Translations under genes and position numbers: made by a program
Notes under the pieces: generated by a model
The model's input: the letters and a program-made list of their open reading frames with translations, nothing else
What the model was told of the DNA's origin: nothing
The model's database searches: none
Part shown: in pieces, positions 61,101 to 64,000 of the stretch
How the letters are laid out: every line of letters starts with the position of its first letter
How positions within the stretch are numbered: position 1 is the stretch's first letter
From: Prolixibacteraceae bacterium UBA6029
Lineage (GTDB): Bacteria; Bacteroidota; Bacteroidia; Bacteroidales; Prolixibacteraceae
DNA length: 64,000 nucleotides
Direction of reading: 5' to 3'
Assembly (NCBI GenBank): GCA_002429385.1
Contig: DIZL01000020.1
Coordinates: forward strand, 26,862 to 90,861

Positions 61101-62432
61101 ATGAAAAATATATTTAATAGTAAGTTCATCCGCATTAGCCTTATTCTTGGGTGTGGTATTTTTCTGGGATGGATATTCTTTCATTCGAACCCTGTCAAAG
61201 TTGAGACTCATGACCACAAGGCAGAAACTGCGAAAGCAACAATCTGGACTTGTGCCATGCATCCACAGATTAGAATGACGGAACCCGGTAAATGCCCTAT
61301 TTGCGGAATGCAATTAATTTCACTCGCTAAGGACGTAACAAATATCGACCCGGGTACCATACAAATGACCAATGAAGCTGTTCAATTGGCGAATGTGCTT
61401 ACTTCAGTGATCTCCAGGCAAAATCCGGTAAAGGAATTGAGTCTCTACGGCAAGGTACAGGCTGATGAACGGCTTTTACAAAGCCAGGTCTCCTATCTTC
61501 CCGGCCGTATCGAAAAATTATTGGTAAACTTCACCGGAGAAGTTGTTCGAAAAGGACAAACTCTGGCAGTTATCTATTCACCTGACCTGGTTACTGCACA
61601 ACAGGAATTACTCGAAACAGCTGCGACAAAGGCATCACAACCGGCCTTGTATGAAGCCTCAAAAGATAAACTCCGCCAGTGGAAGCTTACCAATGACCAG
61701 ATTGCGTCTATCGAAAATTCAGGACAGGTAAAAACGGAGTTTGAAGTATTTGCCAATACATCAGGAATTGTTTCGGCAAGGCGCGTCAATAATGGTGATT
61801 TCATTTCACCGGGTTCCGTATTGTTTGATATTGCCGACCTCTCGCATGTCTGGATCATGTTTGATGCTTATGAAAGCGATCTGTCTTACCTATCCCGTGG
61901 ACAAAGGGTGGAATTTACGATTCAGGCTTTACCGGGGGTCAATTATTCTGGCAACATTACATTTATTGACCCGGTACTCGATCCGATTACCCGTGTGGCG
62001 AGAGTTCGCGTAGAAATCAATAATGCTGGCGGAAAGCTAAAACCAGAAATGTTTGCAACAGGTATCGTAAAAGCAGACCTGAAGGAATATAAGGACCAGT
62101 TGGTTATTCCAGGCACAGCGGTATTATGGACCGGTAAACGCTCAGTAGTCTATGTGAAACAAGCCAACACAAATGAGCCGACCTTTAAAATTCGGGATAT
62201 AGAACTTGGTCCAAAGTTGGGTAACAGTTACGTCGTGATGAGTGGATTGACCGAGGGAGAGGAAATTGTGACCCAGGGAGCCTTTAGTGTCGATGCCTCT
62301 GCTCAGTTGGAAGGCAAACCCAGCATGATGAACCCTGAAGGTGAAAATACAACTTCCATGCCGGGAATGGATATGCCCGATGAACCCAAGTCAAAGGATA
62401 ATAAAGGTATGCCTGGAATGGATATGCCTTAA
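61101..62432 (+). CDS. cusB: CusB-like efflux adaptor with heavy-metal-binding domain
   Basis: 443 residues. N-terminal membrane anchor (~11-27), then a heavy-metal-binding motif with C51, H54, C65 and C68 (CAMHPQIRMTEPGKCPICGM). Membrane-fusion domains follow: barrel-sandwich and hairpin (~110-220), beta-barrel (~245-330) and membrane-proximal domain. A Met-rich tail has two MPGMDMP repeats. It bridges CusA and CusC and may deliver metal to the pump. The additional N-terminal metal domain is common in Bacteroidota and Cus homologues. Confidence 0.93.
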   Translation: MKNIFNSKFIRISLILGCGIFLGWIFFHSNPVKVETHDHKAETAKATIWTCAMHPQIRMTEPGKCPICGMQLISLAKDVTNIDPGTIQMTNEAVQLANVLTSVISRQNPVKELSLYGKVQADERLLQSQVSYLPGRIEKLLVNFTGEVVRKGQTLAVIYSPDLVTAQQELLETAATKASQPALYEASKDKLRQWKLTNDQIASIENSGQVKTEFEVFANTSGIVSARRVNNGDFISPGSVLFDIADLSHVWIMFDAYESDLSYLSRGQRVEFTIQALPGVNYSGNITFIDPVLDPITRVARVRVEINNAGGKLKPEMFATGIVKADLKEYKDQLVIPGTAVLWTGKRSVVYVKQANTNEPTFKIRDIELGPKLGNSYVVMSGLTEGEEIVTQGAFSVDASAQLEGKPSMMNPEGENTTSMPGMDMPDEPKSKDNKGMPGMDMP

Positions 62433-62471
62433 GATCTAACTACAACTATCTCTCCTTCAGAAAATACAATA

Positions 62472-62584
62472 TCTCAAACTGCAAAGCACTCTATGATTAA
62501 AGTTTCCGGCAATTGCGACCTGATTGGTCACGACACCTAAAAATACAAAACAATGGATGCTGCATACAAAGCACTTCTTGAAGT
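62472..62584 (+). pseudogene. Decayed HMA-domain chaperone remnant
   Basis: In one frame it reads SQTAKHSMIKVSGNC, then jumps to LIGHDT, a TAA stop and KYKTMDAAYKALLE. This aligns with the two ends of the HMA protein at 53054-53464 (IKVWGNC... and AVGHDTEKYKADDKAYSKL), with the ~45 residues between them missing and a GAA-to-TAA change. It is a deleted, nonsense-bearing copy of an HMA domain gene in a 297-base gap downstream of cusB. Confidence 0.65.
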
Positions 62585-62729
62585 GTTGTTTATATCGGAA
62601 ATAGAATATTTAAAGTTCTTAAATTGTGTGAATTATATAAATTATTTCATAAATTGTATAACACTTTCAATTATCAATGGAATCATCTTTGTGTTGTGAA
62701 AATTCATTCACAATTAAAGAATTAATTTC

Positions 62730-63203
62730 ATGAAAACAATTCTAAAAATCACCTTGTTTATTGCTTTAGTTGCTTTATTCGCATCGTGTCAGTCCAAAAC
62801 TGATGTTCCCAAAATACTTGCAGATCAGGATACAAAAAAGGTTATCATGGAAACCATTGCTAATGATAGCAATCTGTCAAAAGAAATGATGGAGACTATG
62901 ATGAGCAGTGAAAACAGTAAAATGATGATGAAGGGAGATGTAAAGATGGCCCAAATGATGATGGAAGACCATGGAACAATGATGAAAATGATGAAAGAAA
63001 ATCCAACTATGATGCAAAATATGATGACCGGTATGATGGAAACATGTAAAAATGATACCGCTATGATGTCATCTATGTGTAAAAGTATGATGAAAAATCC
63101 GGAAATGATGGAAATGATGCATAAAAACATGAGCGGAAAGATGGATATGAAAGGAATGAAGGGTATGAATAAGATGGAAGGAATGGATCATAAAATGAAA
63201 TAA
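62730..63203 (+). CDS. Methionine-rich lipoprotein
   Basis: 157 residues, 40 of them Met (25%). Lipoprotein signal with lipobox LFASC (Cys20). The mature part is helical with MM and MMM clusters (KEMMETMMSSEN, KMMMKGDVKMAQMMM, TMMKMMKENPTMM), two Cys and a His/Asp/Met-rich end (MDMKGMKGMNKMEGMDHKMK). Such spacing suits Cu(I)/Ag(I) binding in the periplasm or at the outer membrane. No domain is recognised. It lies between the Cus operon and small heavy-metal-binding genes. Confidence 0.85.
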   Translation: MKTILKITLFIALVALFASCQSKTDVPKILADQDTKKVIMETIANDSNLSKEMMETMMSSENSKMMMKGDVKMAQMMMEDHGTMMKMMKENPTMMQNMMTGMMETCKNDTAMMSSMCKSMMKNPEMMEMMHKNMSGKMDMKGMKGMNKMEGMDHKMK

Positions 63204-63317
63204 AAAATAGGTCTATGAAGTCTAATAACATGAGAAGGATGTATACCATTCAAGGATTTGTTTAACATCCCGAAGGTTTGATTCAATAAACAATTGTAAA
63301 TCATTAAACTAAATGCT

Positions 63318-63536
63318 ATGAACAAGTCAAATGAAGTAATCGGTGGAACCGATCAAAAAAGTGAAAATCATGAAGCGCATTCGTGCTGTTGCGGAAGTGG
63401 AAATCAAAAACATGATGTAATCAGTATCAATTCGAACACAGTTTACCAATGTCCGATGAAATGCGAAGGAGATAAAACCTATAATGCTCCCGGAACTTGC
63501 CCGGTTTGCAACATGTATCTGAAACCAGTCAAATAA
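63318..63536 (+). CDS. Small heavy-metal-binding-domain protein
   Basis: 72 residues. The N-terminal half has a CCCGSG cluster after EAHS. The C-terminal half is a heavy-metal-binding domain (YQCPMKCEGDKTYNAPGTCPVCNMYLKPV), with Cys at the two ends of a small beta-hairpin as in CusB and CopA N-termini. No signal peptide, so probably cytosolic. A metal chaperone or buffer role is inferred from the family and the cluster. Confidence 0.8.
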   Translation: MNKSNEVIGGTDQKSENHEAHSCCCGSGNQKHDVISINSNTVYQCPMKCEGDKTYNAPGTCPVCNMYLKPVK

Positions 63537-63564
63537 GTCTTCTCTTAAATCTAAAACTAATATT

Positions 63565-63687
63565 ATGATGGATGGAATGAATAATGGTTGGGGAATGGGA
63601 AACGGATATGGCTGGATAATTGGCCTTATCGTTCTTGTTGTGGTTATTGGACTTGTATTTAAACTTGTAAGTCAAAACAAAAAATAA
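63565..63687 (+). CDS. Small single-helix membrane peptide
   Basis: 40 residues from the first of two adjacent ATGs. A Met/Gly/Asn-rich opening (MMDGMNNGWGMGNGYG) precedes one hydrophobic helix (IIGLIVLVVVIGLVFKL) and a polar end (VSQNKK). Small Gly/Met-opening membrane peptides recur in bacterial copper loci. Position between two heavy-metal-binding genes and the clean helix support it; function unknown. Confidence 0.6.
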   Translation: MMDGMNNGWGMGNGYGWIIGLIVLVVVIGLVFKLVSQNKK

Positions 63688-63842
63688 AATATTCCGGAGA
63701 ATTAATCCCTGACTGATGTTTTTCAGAAGAGATTTGACCGGATGTGAAATCGGGAAAGAAAGATATGAATAAGTATCAGGAAGTATTTTTATATGCCTCC
63801 AGATATCTTCATTTCAATTTTTGGGAAATAAAATTCTGAATT

Positions 63843-64000
63843 ATGGATGTGAAAACAGCAAAAGAATATGCCTGCCCCATGCACTGTGAGCGAGACAAAG
63901 TTTATCCAAAACCCGGAGACTGCCCGGTTTGCAATATGCATCTCGTTGAAGTTGTAAATCCTGACAATGAAAATACGGTCAGTCCTAAAACTGTTAAATT
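63843..64000 (+). CDS. Heavy-metal-binding-domain protein, cut by the window edge (possible CopA N-terminus)
   Basis: 52 codons are visible from the ATG at 63843, open to the end of the window. They encode a heavy-metal-binding domain, EYACPMHCERDKVYPKPGDCPVCNMHLVEV, followed by a polar linker (NPDNENTVSPKT). This domain commonly begins Cu-translocating P-type ATPases in Bacteroidota, and one is expected in this cluster, but the ATPase core lies outside the window. It could also be another small protein like the one at 63318. Confidence 0.65.
   Translation, partial: MDVKTAKEYACPMHCERDKVYPKPGDCPVCNMHLVEVVNPDNENTVSPKTVK

Overview
The window reads as a chromosome segment of a Bacteroidota member, probably class Bacteroidia. 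It is AT-rich, and many genes are preceded by the Bacteroidota -7 promoter element TAnnTTTG. Supporting families are a TonB receptor with a BtuG-like propeller lipoprotein, a type IX secretion (T9SS) sorting domain, LptD of the Bacteroidota type, a DUF3127 protein, a HYC_CC_PP protein and the paired pyrB/pyrI genes. No rRNA, tRNA, CRISPR array or complete insertion sequence was seen.

Layout. 1-1358: an Lrp-type regulator among repeat debris, including a fold-back element and palindromes. 1359-7143 (minus): a cobalamin-riboswitch operon with a T9SS surface protein, a BtuB-like receptor and a BtuG-like lipoprotein. 7.2-25.6 kb: housekeeping genes (phoH-purC, ruvX-def-comEC, a TsaC/YciO protein, mnmD, two FKBP isomerases, DUF3127, a response regulator, lptD, an amidase, an MCE protein, dnaA). 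25.8-32.7 kb: IMPACT protein, pyrBI behind a terminator covered by a leader ORF, a free-Met sulfoxide reductase, a DedA protein, an amino-acid permease and a J-domain/KTSC protein. 32.8-39.7 kb (minus): sulfite reduction and siroheme synthesis (DUF2061, Met8-like, cysJ, cysI, hemD, an epimerase-like gene, cobA) behind a 36-codon Cys/Met-rich leader peptide and terminator. 39.8-50 kb: an ATP-grasp-like protein, a lone receiver domain, a gene with a TGA in its signal peptide, membrane proteins, an outer-membrane barrel, a His-tailed DMT permease and a CobW GTPase. 50-64 kb: an accessory metal/sulfur region with ArsR, methyltransferase, DsrE/DUF302/GDCCVxC proteins, then a copper/silver efflux set (HMA chaperone, Met-rich proteins, CusA/C/B, heavy-metal-binding proteins), cut by the window edge in what may be a P-type ATPase.

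The most interesting signals are regulatory. The sulfite/siroheme operon leader has every part of a ribosome-mediated attenuator tuned to cysteine and perhaps methionine: promoter, short ORF with clustered Cys and Met codons, three mutually exclusive pairing segments and a terminator. pyrB is preceded by an ORF that runs through an intrinsic terminator, the same architecture as enterobacterial pyrL. An uncharacterised repeat occurs twice, 37 kb apart and in opposite orientation; one copy has inverted ends and a flanking direct repeat like a MITE.
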